A stretch of 64,000 nucleotides of DNA from Saccharomonospora marina XMU15 (GCF_000244955.1 NZ_CM001439.1:1454628-1518627); one strand, 5' to 3'. Positions 7,798 through 16,268 are shown, counted from the first letter of the stretch. Numbers and translations are program-made. Notes: generated from the letters alone by a model not told the origin.

Positions 7798-8940
7798 ATG
7801 GTCGATCCAACCCCGCGCCCCTCGCGCGGCGGCGGACGGCTCGTCGTACTGACCGCGCTGCTGGGCGCGCTCGCCGCCACGGCACTGGGATTGCTCACCT
7901 TCGGAGCGCAGGCCACCGCGAAACCGAACGGCATCCCCGTCGCGGTGGCCGCGCCGGAGGGTGGTCCGCTGCGCCTCGCCGCCGAGCAGGTCGCCACCCG
8001 AGGCGGGGAGGCGGTGGACTGGCGGGTGACGACACCGCGGCAGGGCAGCGAACTGCTCGCGGACAAGGACGTCTACGGGGTACTCGAGCTGCGCCAGCAG
8101 GAGCGAGGGCCTTCGGTGCACGTTGTCGTCTCGGCAGCGGTCAACCCTGCGGGCACACAGGTGGCACAGCAGGCACTGACGATGACGGGTCAGGCCGTGG
8201 CACAGCGGCTGGCGCAGGCCACGCCGGGTGCCGCGGTGGTGCCCGTCGAGGTCGAAACGCTGCACGGCACGGGCGCCGCGGGCCGATTCGCCCCGCTTGC
8301 GATCAGTGCCTTGGCCTGGGTGGGCGGCCTTGCCGCCGGAGCGTCGCTGACGTTGCTGTCGACCCGGGGTGGGGCGATGCCGGGTCGTGGCAGCCGCATC
8401 ACCCACGTGCTGGTGACGAGCACTCTCGTCGCCGGGGCGATGCTCGGCCTGCTGGCGCTGTGGGACTCCTCGCTGGACCTCGGTGCGGCCACGGTAGGGT
8501 TCGTCTTCCTTACCGCGCTGGCGTTCGCCGCCGTGCAGGCAGGCCTGTTGCGCCTGCTGGGGCTTCGGGCGATGGCCGTACTGGGACCGCTGTATCTGCT
8601 CGCGCCCGCCGTGGCGGGCCAGGTGCCGGAACTGCTCGACTCCGCCTACCGCACGTTGCTGTGGTCGTGGACGCCGTTTCGGTTCTCCACCGAGGCGTTG
8701 CGCAGTCTGCTGCTGGGTACGCCGCACGCGCCCGATGTGGCGGTCGGCGCGTGGGTGCTCGCCGGGCTGCTCGTCGCGGGCCTTGTGATGGTGCTGTGGC
8801 CGACGCGCTCAGCCGCTGAGGAAACTCAGCCGCAGTCGCCTGACGGGATTGTCGATGTTGGTGTCGACAAGGCAGATCGACTGCCAGGTGCCGAGGGCAA
8901 GCGCTCCGCCGAGGACGGGGACGCTGGCGTACGGCGGTAG
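7798..8940 (+). CDS. YhgE/ABC-2-like multi-pass membrane protein
   Basis: 380 aa. Start chosen at ATG 7798, behind GGAGG with ideal spacing; an in-frame ATG at 7735 lies inside the promoter. One TM helix near residues 14-35, then a ~130-residue extracytoplasmic domain, then about five to six TM helices from ~165 to ~345: the topology of YhgE/Pip and DUF3533 proteins, which resemble ABC-2 permeases. Transported substrate unknown. The last ~44 residues (after LWPTRSA) are hydrophilic and encoded antisense to the end of the yjbQ gene, so the coding regions overlap tail to tail by 132 bp. Probably repressor-controlled, given the palindromes upstream. Confidence 0.75.
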   Translation: MVDPTPRPSRGGGRLVVLTALLGALAATALGLLTFGAQATAKPNGIPVAVAAPEGGPLRLAAEQVATRGGEAVDWRVTTPRQGSELLADKDVYGVLELRQQERGPSVHVVVSAAVNPAGTQVAQQALTMTGQAVAQRLAQATPGAAVVPVEVETLHGTGAAGRFAPLAISALAWVGGLAAGASLTLLSTRGGAMPGRGSRITHVLVTSTLVAGAMLGLLALWDSSLDLGAATVGFVFLTALAFAAVQAGLLRLLGLRAMAVLGPLYLLAPAVAGQVPELLDSAYRTLLWSWTPFRFSTEALRSLLLGTPHAPDVAVGAWVLAGLLVAGLVMVLWPTRSAAEETQPQSPDGIVDVGVDKADRLPGAEGKRSAEDGDAGVRR

Positions 8941-9219
8941 GAAGGCAGGCAGCACGTGGTCACGGCCGTGGCCACTGCTGCCGTGCCGGTGTCGCCAGCG
9001 GTCGTCCCTCGGCAGCAGGTGGTCCACGGCGGCGAGCAGGTCGTCGTCGCTTCCCGCGCCGGTTTCCAGGATGGCAAGGCCTGCCGTGGCGTGCGGCACC
9101 CAGACGTGCAGCAGGCCGTCACCGGCCGACACGTCCGCAAGGAAGCGTTCCGTCTCAGTTGTGATGTCGTGAACGGTGGCGCTGCCCCCGGTGCGTACCT
9201 CGATCTCCGTGGAGTGCAT
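8809..9219 (-). CDS. YjbQ / UPF0047 family protein
   Basis: 136 aa, close to the family norm of ~135-140. Start taken at the second ATG (MHSTEIEVRTGG). Conserved features: HVWVPHATAGLAILE (~45-60), the His/Asp-rich loop around HRHGSSGHGRDHVLPAFL, and GTWQSICLVDTN near the end. Some members show weak thiamin-phosphate synthase activity; the physiological role is unclear. Its 3' 132 bp lie antisense to the end of the convergent membrane-protein gene. Confidence 0.88.
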   Translation of the reverse strand: MHSTEIEVRTGGSATVHDITTETERFLADVSAGDGLLHVWVPHATAGLAILETGAGSDDDLLAAVDHLLPRDDRWRHRHGSSGHGRDHVLPAFLPPYASVPVLGGALALGTWQSICLVDTNIDNPVRRLRLSFLSG

Positions 9220-9244
9220 AGCACAACGGTATCGTCCCGTGAAG

Positions 9245-9259
9245 TGCATACAGTATGCA
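9245..9259. promoter_or_regulatory. Perfect 15-bp palindrome, probable operator
   Basis: TGCATAC-A-GTATGCA lies between the divergent starts of yjbQ (9219) and pntAa (9357). GTATAC/GTATGC-core palindromes of this size are typical of GntR-family (FadR-like) regulators. It could control either gene; the regulator is not in this stretch. Confidence 0.55.
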
Positions 9260-9356
9260 ACATTGTGGTGATTGCGACACGTATCACCGGCCCGTGGCAG
9301 CGATTTCGTCGAGTATGGTCTGCACGCCGTACCTCACTCCTGAGGAGGACGCCATA

Positions 9357-10472
9357 GTGACCGAAACCGAGACCTCGTCGACGCCGCTGACCATCGGCGT
9401 GGTCAAGGAGACCAAGCCGGACGAACGCAGAGTCGCGCTGGTGCCCAAGCTTGTCGAACGGCTCACCGGACGTGGGCTGCGGGTCGTGGTGGAGCCCGGT
9501 GCGGGCGCCGCGGCCCAACTGTCCGACGAGTTGTTCACCGACGCGGGCGCCACCGTCGGCGACGCCTGGAACGCCGACGTCGTGCTCAAGGTCGCGCCGC
9601 CGACAGCAGGCGAGATCGAACGGCTGTCACGGGGCACCGTGCTCATCGGATTCCTCGCGCCGCTGACCAACGTGGACGAGGTGGCCGCGCTGAAACAGGC
9701 GGGCATCAGGGCCTTCGCCGTGGAATCCATCCCCAGGATCTCCCGCGCCCAGGCGATGGACGCGCTGTCCTCGCAGGCGAACGTCGCGGGGTACCGCGCC
9801 GTGTTGCTGGCGGCCCAGCGCCTGCCCAAGTTCTTCCCGATGCTCACCACCGCCGCGGGGACGGTGCCGCCCGCGAAGGCGCTCGTACTCGGTGCGGGCG
9901 TGGCCGGGCTGCAGGCACTGGCCACGGCCAAACGGCTCGGCGCGCAGCCGACCGGGTACGACGTGCGCCCAGAGGTGGCCGAGCAGGTGAGATCGGTGGG
10001 GGCGCAATGGCTCGACCTCGGGATCGAGGCCGTGGGCGAAGGCGGCTACGCCCGTGAACTGACCGAGGAGGAACGCGCCGAACAGCAGCGGCGCCTCACC
10101 GAGGCGATCACGGAGTTCGACGTGGTCATCACCACCGCACTGGTACCTGGGCGCAAGGCCCCCACACTCGTCACCGCCGAAGCGGTGCGCGGCATGCGAC
10201 CCGGCAGCGTCGTCGTCGACATGGCGGGGGAAAGCGGTGGCAACTGTGAACTGACGGAGCCAGGTACCGACGTCGTCGCGCACGACGTGACGATCTGCTC
10301 GCCGCTGAACCTGCCTGCCGAGATGCCGGTGCACGCCAGCGAGCTGTACGCGCGCAATCTCACCGAACTGCTGGAGTTGATGGTGGATTCGGAAGGCAGG
10401 CTCGCGCTCGACTTTTCCGACGAGATCGTGGCCGGCGCCTGCGTCGCCGGAGCGGACGAGGAGGTGAACTGA
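9357..10472 (+). CDS. pntA: Proton-translocating NAD(P) transhydrogenase, alpha subunit domain I (PntAa)
   Basis: 371 aa, start at GTG 9357 behind GAGGAGG. Begins IGVVKETKPDERRVALVPKLV, the alanine dehydrogenase/PNT N-terminal domain, and carries the NAD-binding Rossmann loop VLGAGVAGLQALATAKRLGA (~165-185). This soluble subunit binds NAD(H) and passes hydride to NADP bound on PntB, coupled to proton flow. Genes for the two alpha fragments and beta follow with 1- and 4-bp overlaps, the split three-gene arrangement common in actinobacteria. The palindrome at 9245-9259 may regulate the operon. Confidence 0.95.
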   Translation: MTETETSSTPLTIGVVKETKPDERRVALVPKLVERLTGRGLRVVVEPGAGAAAQLSDELFTDAGATVGDAWNADVVLKVAPPTAGEIERLSRGTVLIGFLAPLTNVDEVAALKQAGIRAFAVESIPRISRAQAMDALSSQANVAGYRAVLLAAQRLPKFFPMLTTAAGTVPPAKALVLGAGVAGLQALATAKRLGAQPTGYDVRPEVAEQVRSVGAQWLDLGIEAVGEGGYARELTEEERAEQQRRLTEAITEFDVVITTALVPGRKAPTLVTAEAVRGMRPGSVVVDMAGESGGNCELTEPGTDVVAHDVTICSPLNLPAEMPVHASELYARNLTELLELMVDSEGRLALDFSDEIVAGACVAGADEEVN

Positions 10473-10780
10473 TGCTGGTCCAGAACCTGGCGATCCTCGT
10501 ACTCGCCGGATTCGTCGGTTTCGCGGTGATCTCCAAGGTGCCCAACACGCTGCACACACCGCTGATGTCCGGCACGAACGCCATCCACGGCATCGTGCTG
10601 CTCGGCGGGCTCATCGTGCTCGGGCTGGGCACCGAGGGCGTGCTCAACAAGGTGCTGCTCGTCATCGCGATCGCGTTCGGCACGATCAACGTGGTCGGCG
10701 GCTTCCTCGTCACCGACCGCATGCTCGGGATGTTCAAGCAGAAGCCCAAGCAGGACGCCGCCAAGGAGGCGCGGAAGTGA
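10472..10780 (+). CDS. pntAb: NAD(P) transhydrogenase, alpha subunit membrane part (PntAb)
   Basis: 102 aa with three to four hydrophobic helices and the conserved SKVPNTLHTPLMSGTNAIHGIV segment (family signature, near residue 20-40). In E. coli this stretch is the C-terminal membrane part of PntA; here it is a separate gene. The ATG shares one base with the stop of pntAa. Forms the proton channel with PntB. Confidence 0.95.
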   Translation: MLVQNLAILVLAGFVGFAVISKVPNTLHTPLMSGTNAIHGIVLLGGLIVLGLGTEGVLNKVLLVIAIAFGTINVVGGFLVTDRMLGMFKQKPKQDAAKEARK

Positions 10781-12162
10781 CCACCTTCGTTTCCGTCCTC
10801 TACATCGTCGCCTTCGCGCTGTTCATCTACGGCCTGATGGGGCTGACCGGGCCACGGACGGCGGTGCGCGGTAACTGGATCGCCGCCGTCGGCATGGCGA
10901 TCGCCGTCATCGCGACACTGCTGTTGCCCGGCATGGGTAACTGGTGGCTCATAGCGCTCGGTGTCGGGCTCGGCACGGTGGTCGGCGTCCCGGCGGCACG
11001 CAAGGTCAAGATGACCGCGATGCCGCAGATGGTGGCACTGTTCAACGGCGTGGGCGGTGGCGCGGTCGCGCTGATCGCCTGGGTGGAGTTCCGCGACACC
11101 GCGGGGTATGCGCACGAACCGCTCTACGTCGCGATCGCGTCGTTGTTCGCCGCGATCGTCGGTTCGGTGTCGTTCTGGGGCTCCAACATCGCCTTCGGCA
11201 AGCTGCAGGAGCTGATCTCCGGGCGGCCGATCACCGTGGGCAAGCTCCAGCAGCCGCTCAACGTGGTGCTGCTGGCGGCCGCCGTGGCCTGCGCGGTGGC
11301 CATCGCGTCCGGCGGAGACTCGCAGTGGCTCATCATCGGAGTGCTGGTGGCCTCGGCACTGTTCGGCCTGATGGTGGTGCTGCCAATCGGTGGTGCGGAC
11401 ATGCCGGTGGTGATCTCGCTGCTCAACGCGCTCACCGGATTGTCAGCGGCGGCGATGGGACTGGCGCTGAACAACACGGCGCTGATCGTCGCCGGCATGA
11501 TCGTCGGCGCGTCCGGCTCGATCCTCACCAACCTGATGGCAAAGGCGATGAACCGGTCCATCCCCGCCATCGTCGCGGGCGGTTTCGGTGGCGGAGCCGC
11601 CGCAGGCGGGGCCAAGGTCGTCGAGGACCGACCGGTGCGCAGTACGAGCGCCGCCGATGCCGCCATCCAGATGGCGTATGCCAGCAAGGTCATGGTGGTC
11701 CCCGGATACGGCATGGCTGTTGCGCAGGCCCAGCACGCGGTAAGGGAGATGGCGGACCTACTCGAAGCCAAGGGCATCGATGTGGGCTACGCCATTCACC
11801 CGGTCGCGGGTCGGATGCCGGGGCACATGAACGTGCTGCTCGCCGAGGCCGACGTGCCGTACGAGTCACTCAAGGAGATGGACGAGAGCAACTCGCAGTT
11901 CCCGCAGACCGACGTCGCGCTGGTGATCGGAGCCAACGACGTCACGAACCCGGCGGCGCAGTCCGACCCGAGTTCGCCCATCTACGGCATGCCGATCCTG
12001 CACGTGAACGCCAGCCGGTCGGTCATCGTGCTGAAGCGGTCGATGGGCTCTGGCTTCGCCGGTATCGAGAACGAGCTGTTCTTCGATCCGAAGACCAGCA
12101 TGCTGTTCGGCGACGCGAAGACGTCGGTGGGCGACATCGTGGAGGAACTCAAGGCGTTGTGA
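10777..12162 (+). CDS. pntB: NAD(P) transhydrogenase, beta subunit (PntB)
   Basis: 461 aa: about nine TM helices in the first ~270 residues, then the NADP-binding domain III (VMVVPGYGMAVAQAQHAV, ~305-325, and GANDVTNPAAQ near 390). Supplies NADPH from NADH using the proton gradient, or the reverse. Start overlaps pntAb by 4 bp (GTGA), so translation is coupled. Last gene of the operon. Confidence 0.96.
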   Translation: MTTFVSVLYIVAFALFIYGLMGLTGPRTAVRGNWIAAVGMAIAVIATLLLPGMGNWWLIALGVGLGTVVGVPAARKVKMTAMPQMVALFNGVGGGAVALIAWVEFRDTAGYAHEPLYVAIASLFAAIVGSVSFWGSNIAFGKLQELISGRPITVGKLQQPLNVVLLAAAVACAVAIASGGDSQWLIIGVLVASALFGLMVVLPIGGADMPVVISLLNALTGLSAAAMGLALNNTALIVAGMIVGASGSILTNLMAKAMNRSIPAIVAGGFGGGAAAGGAKVVEDRPVRSTSAADAAIQMAYASKVMVVPGYGMAVAQAQHAVREMADLLEAKGIDVGYAIHPVAGRMPGHMNVLLAEADVPYESLKEMDESNSQFPQTDVALVIGANDVTNPAAQSDPSSPIYGMPILHVNASRSVIVLKRSMGSGFAGIENELFFDPKTSMLFGDAKTSVGDIVEELKAL

Positions 12163-12186
12163 TCACGGTGGGCGAGGCCGGCCCGG

Positions 12187-13086
12187 TCAGCTGACAGCGG
12201 AGAAGGTCACCTTCGGCGCGACGGAGGACCTCGACGCCCGCTTGTCAGCCCTGCCGGTGCCGGCCTTGCCTGTCTTGGCCGCGGCCGTCTTGGCGGGCTT
12301 GGCCTTCTTGGTCGCGGTCGTCTTGGTCGCGGTCGGCTCGGCGGGTTTGCCGCTTCGCGCCGACCTGGCCGGGTTCTGGGCAGTGTCCTTGGCGGACTTG
12401 GCGGACTTGGCGGACTTGGCGGACTTGGTGGACCTGGCGGACCTGGCGGACTTGGCCGTCTTGCCGTTCTTGGCGGCCGTGCGTTTGCCACCGGTCGAGC
12501 TTGCGGACTCGGCTCTCGTGCCCTTCGCCGCCGTCGCCGTTGCCGCGCGGGTTCTGCTGTTCTTGGTGGCGGCTTTCGTGGCTGCCTCGGCCTTGGCACC
12601 TGTGGTGCCAGCGGCCGGCTTCGCCCGGCCTCGCTGTGCCTTGCCTGAAGTCCTGCCCGACGTCTTGCCTGAGGTCCTGCCTGGGGTCTTGGTGGCGGCT
12701 TTCGCGGTCGTTTTCGCGGTGGCCTTGGTGGAATCAGCGGCGGGCTTGGCGGTGGCGGCCTTGCGGGGGGCCTGCGACTTGCCGCTCGTGGCGGGCTTGG
12801 CCTTACCCCGGGCTGCTCGCTTCGGTGGCGCGGAGCCCGGTGCTTTCTCGGCGGTCGCGCGGCTGCCCCGCGCGCGTGATGTGCCGATCCGGCGTGGCCT
12901 GCGCTTGCGCCCGCCGACCCTGCGACCGGAGGCGACATAGCGATCGAGTGCCGCTCGCAGGTTGCCCGCGTTCTCGCTGGAGAGGTCGATGTCGTAGTCG
13001 ACGCCGTCCAACGCGAACCGGACGGTCTCCTCCGCAGGCTCGCCGTTGATGTCGTCCAGCGTCTGAATCGACGTGCTCCTGGCCAT
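12187..13086 (-). CDS. Lsr2-like N-terminal domain fused to a long Lys/Ala/Ser-rich tail
   Basis: 299 aa; ATG 13086 sits 6 nt after GGGGAGG. Residues 1-62 match the Lsr2 oligomerisation domain (DDINGEPAEETVRFALDGVDYDIDLSSENAG in part, ending YVASGRRVGGRKRRPRR). Instead of Lsr2's ~50-residue C-terminal DNA-binding domain with its RGR core, the remaining ~235 residues are a low-complexity basic tail of KAA, TAK, SAK and RTSGK units, like histone H1 or the tail of actinobacterial HupS. It should be a nucleoid-associated protein whose DNA contact is electrostatic. The end (SVAPKVTFSAVS) is not low-complexity. The family call for the N-domain is firm; the function of the fusion is inferred. It stands alone between pntB (convergent) and a leftward membrane-protein gene. 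Confidence 0.82.
   Translation of the reverse strand: MARSTSIQTLDDINGEPAEETVRFALDGVDYDIDLSSENAGNLRAALDRYVASGRRVGGRKRRPRRIGTSRARGSRATAEKAPGSAPPKRAARGKAKPATSGKSQAPRKAATAKPAADSTKATAKTTAKAATKTPGRTSGKTSGRTSGKAQRGRAKPAAGTTGAKAEAATKAATKNSRTRAATATAAKGTRAESASSTGGKRTAAKNGKTAKSARSARSTKSAKSAKSAKSAKDTAQNPARSARSGKPAEPTATKTTATKKAKPAKTAAAKTGKAGTGRADKRASRSSVAPKVTFSAVS
12388..12459 (-). repeat. 9-bp tandem repeat encoding Ser-Ala-Lys units
   Basis: Seven near-identical copies of CTTGGCGGA (plus strand), plus one diverged copy, lie inside the Lsr2-like gene. They code for SAK/STK/SAR triplets of the basic tail. Such in-frame repeats can change copy number by slippage without breaking the frame. Confidence 0.9.
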
Positions 13087-13271
13087 CCAGGACCTCCCCT
13101 TGCTCCGGGCCGTGCCTGCCGAAAGGATACGCCCTGGCCGATCCGGGTTGGCCGGCCCGGCACGCCGCACACGTCCACGCCGGAGGAGTCCCGGACCGGC
13201 CCGATCTTTCCGGGTGGTGCCTCGTCGAAGCCCGGCCCGGCCGGGTTGTGTATCCGCAGTGGACAGACGCG

Positions 13272-14591
13272 TCAGCTGCTGCCGGGCAGCTGAAGCGCCA
13301 CCTCGGCGGCGGTGACAAGGGCGGGATCGTCCGGTGTGGACTCCCCGGTGCGTGAGCACGCGAGCACGAGCAGCACGGTACGCCCCTGCCGCTGGCTGGC
13401 GTAGGCCGCGTTGGCGAACGAGGGCGGCTCGCCGGGCCAGCCGGTGCGCTCTGCGGCGAGGTCGATCAGGACACCGCTGCCCGGCGTGTCGGCGAGGGTG
13501 TGGAAGGCAGTCGCCTCGGGTTCGTCGGAGAAGGTCAGCGCCGCCACCGAGACGGCGACCGCCCTACCCGCCACGCGTGCCTGGTAGCTGCCCCGCCACA
13601 CCCGCGAACAGCTGGAGGTGTCGAGGAAGACCTGCAACTCGCCGAGCGCATGCCGGGCGCATTCGGCGTCGTCGCCTCGCGCGTACTCGGTGAACTCGAC
13701 ACCCGCCGCGGTGACCACCGGGCTGGCGGCGCTCCGCGCGACCCCCGCAGGTTCGCCTCCACTGAGCGCGATGATCGACACCGTGACGATGATCGCTACG
13801 GCGAACACAGCGGCGGCGGTGAGCACTCCGCGCCGTCCGCGCCGCCGAGGGCGGGGACGCGTGGGCAGCGAGGCCGATGGCTGAGCGGGTGTCGCGGTGG
13901 TGTGCGGCCCCGTGACCGTCACGACCGGGATGGCGGGAGTCGTGGCGGCAGTGTCATGCGGCAAGCCGGTAGCGGCTCCGCCGGATGTGGTGGCGGCGAA
14001 CCCCTCGCCGATCAGCGCGGCGTCGTCGAGTTCGCACGGGGTGGGCGCGAGCTGGTCGAGCAGTGCTCTGGCTCGGTCGACGGTGAGGTCGTGCTTACCC
14101 GTCGCCAACGAAACCAGCGAGGAAAGCATGGCCGCCGAGGTGGGGTGGACGACTCGGACCGGGCCGGTGAGTTCCGACGGCGGTTGCTCGACGGTCTCGG
14201 CGTACGGTCCGACCGCGATGACGGTTCCGACGGCGATGCCGGGTTCCGCGGCGCGCGCCAGGTCCGCGACCCTGCCGGAAAGCGCGAGCGCCTCCACGGC
14301 GGGGTTCACCACGTCGTCGGCGCGCACCAGCGGCCAGCCGTCCACTTTCCACGTATCGGCGATCGGGGCCTGCAGCCGTACGGCAGGGTCGGGCAGGTCG
14401 ACTCCGACGACGATCGCAATGCCCCGGGGCAGCACCAGCACGGCGTCGACATCCTGTTCCATGCCGGGTGGGCGCACCCCGACCAGCGCGATACCGCCCG
14501 CGACGTCGGCTCCATCACCGAGGGAGGAGAGCGCGGCGCGGATGTCGTCGGACACTTTGGCGGGCCGCCCGGGAAAGCGGACGAGTCGCAC
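13272..14591 (-). CDS. Single-TM protein with NERD-like N-terminal domain
   Basis: 439 aa. The first ~100 residues (VRPPGMEQDVDAVLVLPRGIAIVVGVDL, then WKVDGWPLVR) resemble the nuclease-related NERD domain, but the E-x-K active-site strand reads VGVD, so nuclease activity is doubtful. A Thr/Pro/Ala-rich linker leads to one TM helix preceded by RPRRRGRRG (~240-265). The C-terminal ~165 residues would be outside the cell and hold four cysteines (ECARHAL, SSCSRVW, ACSRTG), perhaps disulfide-bonded. Function unknown. It precedes the Lsr2-like gene in the same direction with 185 bp between. Confidence 0.6.
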   Translation of the reverse strand: MRLVRFPGRPAKVSDDIRAALSSLGDGADVAGGIALVGVRPPGMEQDVDAVLVLPRGIAIVVGVDLPDPAVRLQAPIADTWKVDGWPLVRADDVVNPAVEALALSGRVADLARAAEPGIAVGTVIAVGPYAETVEQPPSELTGPVRVVHPTSAAMLSSLVSLATGKHDLTVDRARALLDQLAPTPCELDDAALIGEGFAATTSGGAATGLPHDTAATTPAIPVVTVTGPHTTATPAQPSASLPTRPRPRRRGRRGVLTAAAVFAVAIIVTVSIIALSGGEPAGVARSAASPVVTAAGVEFTEYARGDDAECARHALGELQVFLDTSSCSRVWRGSYQARVAGRAVAVSVAALTFSDEPEATAFHTLADTPGSGVLIDLAAERTGWPGEPPSFANAAYASQRQGRTVLLVLACSRTGESTPDDPALVTAAEVALQLPGSS

Positions 14592-14676
14592 CTCATACCT
14601 CCCCTGGCCCGTGACTCGCTCAGTTATAGCCGACCGGTCAGTGACTGACGTTTTCGCCTGCGCGCAAAGTAATCAT

Positions 14677-14694
14677 TGACAGTGATTGCTGTCA
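14677..14694. promoter_or_regulatory. Palindrome over a TTGACA element upstream of the subtilase
   Basis: TGACAG-N6-CTGTCA is a perfect interrupted palindrome overlapping a TTGACA hexamer (14676-14681), ~60-75 bp before the subtilase start. It sits in the 161-bp gap between the divergent NERD-like and subtilase genes and may be an operator for one or both. No clear -10 at 17 nt was found. Confidence 0.45.
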
Positions 14695-14752
14695 CCTAGT
14701 TGAGTGCTACTCCTGGGTAGATAGTCGATCCCCTACTCCTCGGGAGGCTGCA

Positions 14753-16249
14753 ATGCGCTCACGCGGTCGGTTGCGGCGGTCATCGCTGATCGCCGCAACC
14801 GTCACGGCTTTCGCCTTGACAGGCATGGCCCCGGCATACGGTGCCGGTTCGGCACCGGCGCAACTGACGTCACTGGCGCCCGTGTCCGACACCCTCGACG
14901 CGTTACTGGCCACCGCCTCCGGTGACGAGCCGGCGACGGTGCTGGTGCACGGCACCCGGTTGGCCGCCGCGGAGCGCGCGGTATCGCAGGCGGGGATGAC
15001 CCAGCTCACGAGCTTCCGCAAGATCGCGGTGGTCGCCGCGACCGGTACGACCGAACAGGTCAATGCCTTGCGTTCGGCCGACGGCGTCACCTACGTGGAG
15101 AACAACGATCCGATCCGGTTCTTCGCCAGTGCGGGTACCACCGCGACCCGGTCGGTGCAGGCCAGAGAGAGCCTGGTCGACGGCAGTGGCAGGCCGCTCG
15201 ACGGCACGGGCGTCAGCGTTGCCGTGATCGACACCGGGGTGGACCCGAACCACCCGGCCTTCCGTGCCGACGACGGGTCGACGCGTGTGGTCGCGAACCT
15301 GAAGAGCCTGTGCACGGGCGGCACCGACACCGGGTGCATCGTCAATCTGCCCACGGTCGTGGACACCGACACGCTGTCCGTGGGCGGTCACGGCACTCAC
15401 GTCACCGGCATCGCCGCGGGAACCCCCTACACCCTCTCGGGTGACACTCGCGTGGGTGGGTCCGCGCCCGGCTCCAAGATCGTGTCGATCTCGACCGGCG
15501 CGGCACTGCTCATCCTCGGCAGCGACGCCGCACTGAACTGGGTGCTGGAGAACCACGCGGCGCCGTGCGGTGAGGGAGTCTCCGCGAGTGAGTGCCCGCC
15601 GATCAAGGTGGTCAACAACTCCTACGGGCCGAGCGGGGGAGGCGAGTTCGATCCCAACTCCGCGACGGTGAAGCTGCAACGCGCACTGGCCGCCGAAGGC
15701 GTGGTCACCGTGTGGGCCAACGGGAACGACGGCGGAGACGGCTCGGAAAGCCTTTCCAACCCGCCGGGACAGGACCCCACACCTGGCGTGCTTTCCGTCG
15801 CTTCCTACAACGACCAGGGCATCGGCACCCGGGACGGCACAGTGTCCGACTTCTCCTCGCGCGGCGACGCCGCCGACCGCGGTACCTGGCCGGACATCTC
15901 CGCGCCGGGAGAGAACATCGTGTCCGCGTGCAGGCCGTACCTGCCGATCTGCTCGACAGGCCTGGAGTTCTTCAACGGCCCTGGCGCGCTCGACGTGGGA
16001 ACCTACAACGTCATCAGCGGCACCTCGATGGCTGCACCGCAGGTCACGGGCATCGTGGCGCAGTTGTTCCAGGCCAAGCCGAGCGCGACACCTGGCGAGA
16101 TCGAGGACGCGCTGAAGGCCACCGCGTACAAGTACGCCGACGGCGCCCCGTACCAGCCGTACGAGGGTTACACGTCCAGCTTCGACAAGGGCACCGGCCT
16201 GGCGGACACGGTGGCGGCGGCCACCAGGCTCGGGGCCAGCACCGGCTGA
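14753..16249 (+). CDS. Secreted subtilisin-like (S8) serine protease
   Basis: 498 aa, ATG behind CGGGAGG. Signal peptide at residues ~1-30 (MRSRGRLRRS, hydrophobic core, APAYGA). An inhibitor-I9-like propeptide runs to ~125. The catalytic triad is complete: Asp in VAVIDTGVDPNHP (D160), His in GGHGTHVTG (H213) and Ser in SGTSMAAPQVTG (~residue 425). The oxyanion-hole Asn lies in VNNSYGPSGG. Cysteine pairs suggest disulfides. A degradative extracellular protease is the natural inference. A strong hairpin follows the stop. Confidence 0.94.
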   Translation: MRSRGRLRRSSLIAATVTAFALTGMAPAYGAGSAPAQLTSLAPVSDTLDALLATASGDEPATVLVHGTRLAAAERAVSQAGMTQLTSFRKIAVVAATGTTEQVNALRSADGVTYVENNDPIRFFASAGTTATRSVQARESLVDGSGRPLDGTGVSVAVIDTGVDPNHPAFRADDGSTRVVANLKSLCTGGTDTGCIVNLPTVVDTDTLSVGGHGTHVTGIAAGTPYTLSGDTRVGGSAPGSKIVSISTGAALLILGSDAALNWVLENHAAPCGEGVSASECPPIKVVNNSYGPSGGGEFDPNSATVKLQRALAAEGVVTVWANGNDGGDGSESLSNPPGQDPTPGVLSVASYNDQGIGTRDGTVSDFSSRGDAADRGTWPDISAPGENIVSACRPYLPICSTGLEFFNGPGALDVGTYNVISGTSMAAPQVTGIVAQLFQAKPSATPGEIEDALKATAYKYADGAPYQPYEGYTSSFDKGTGLADTVAAATRLGASTG

Positions 16250-16268
16250 TCCGGTCGGCCACCCGGGT

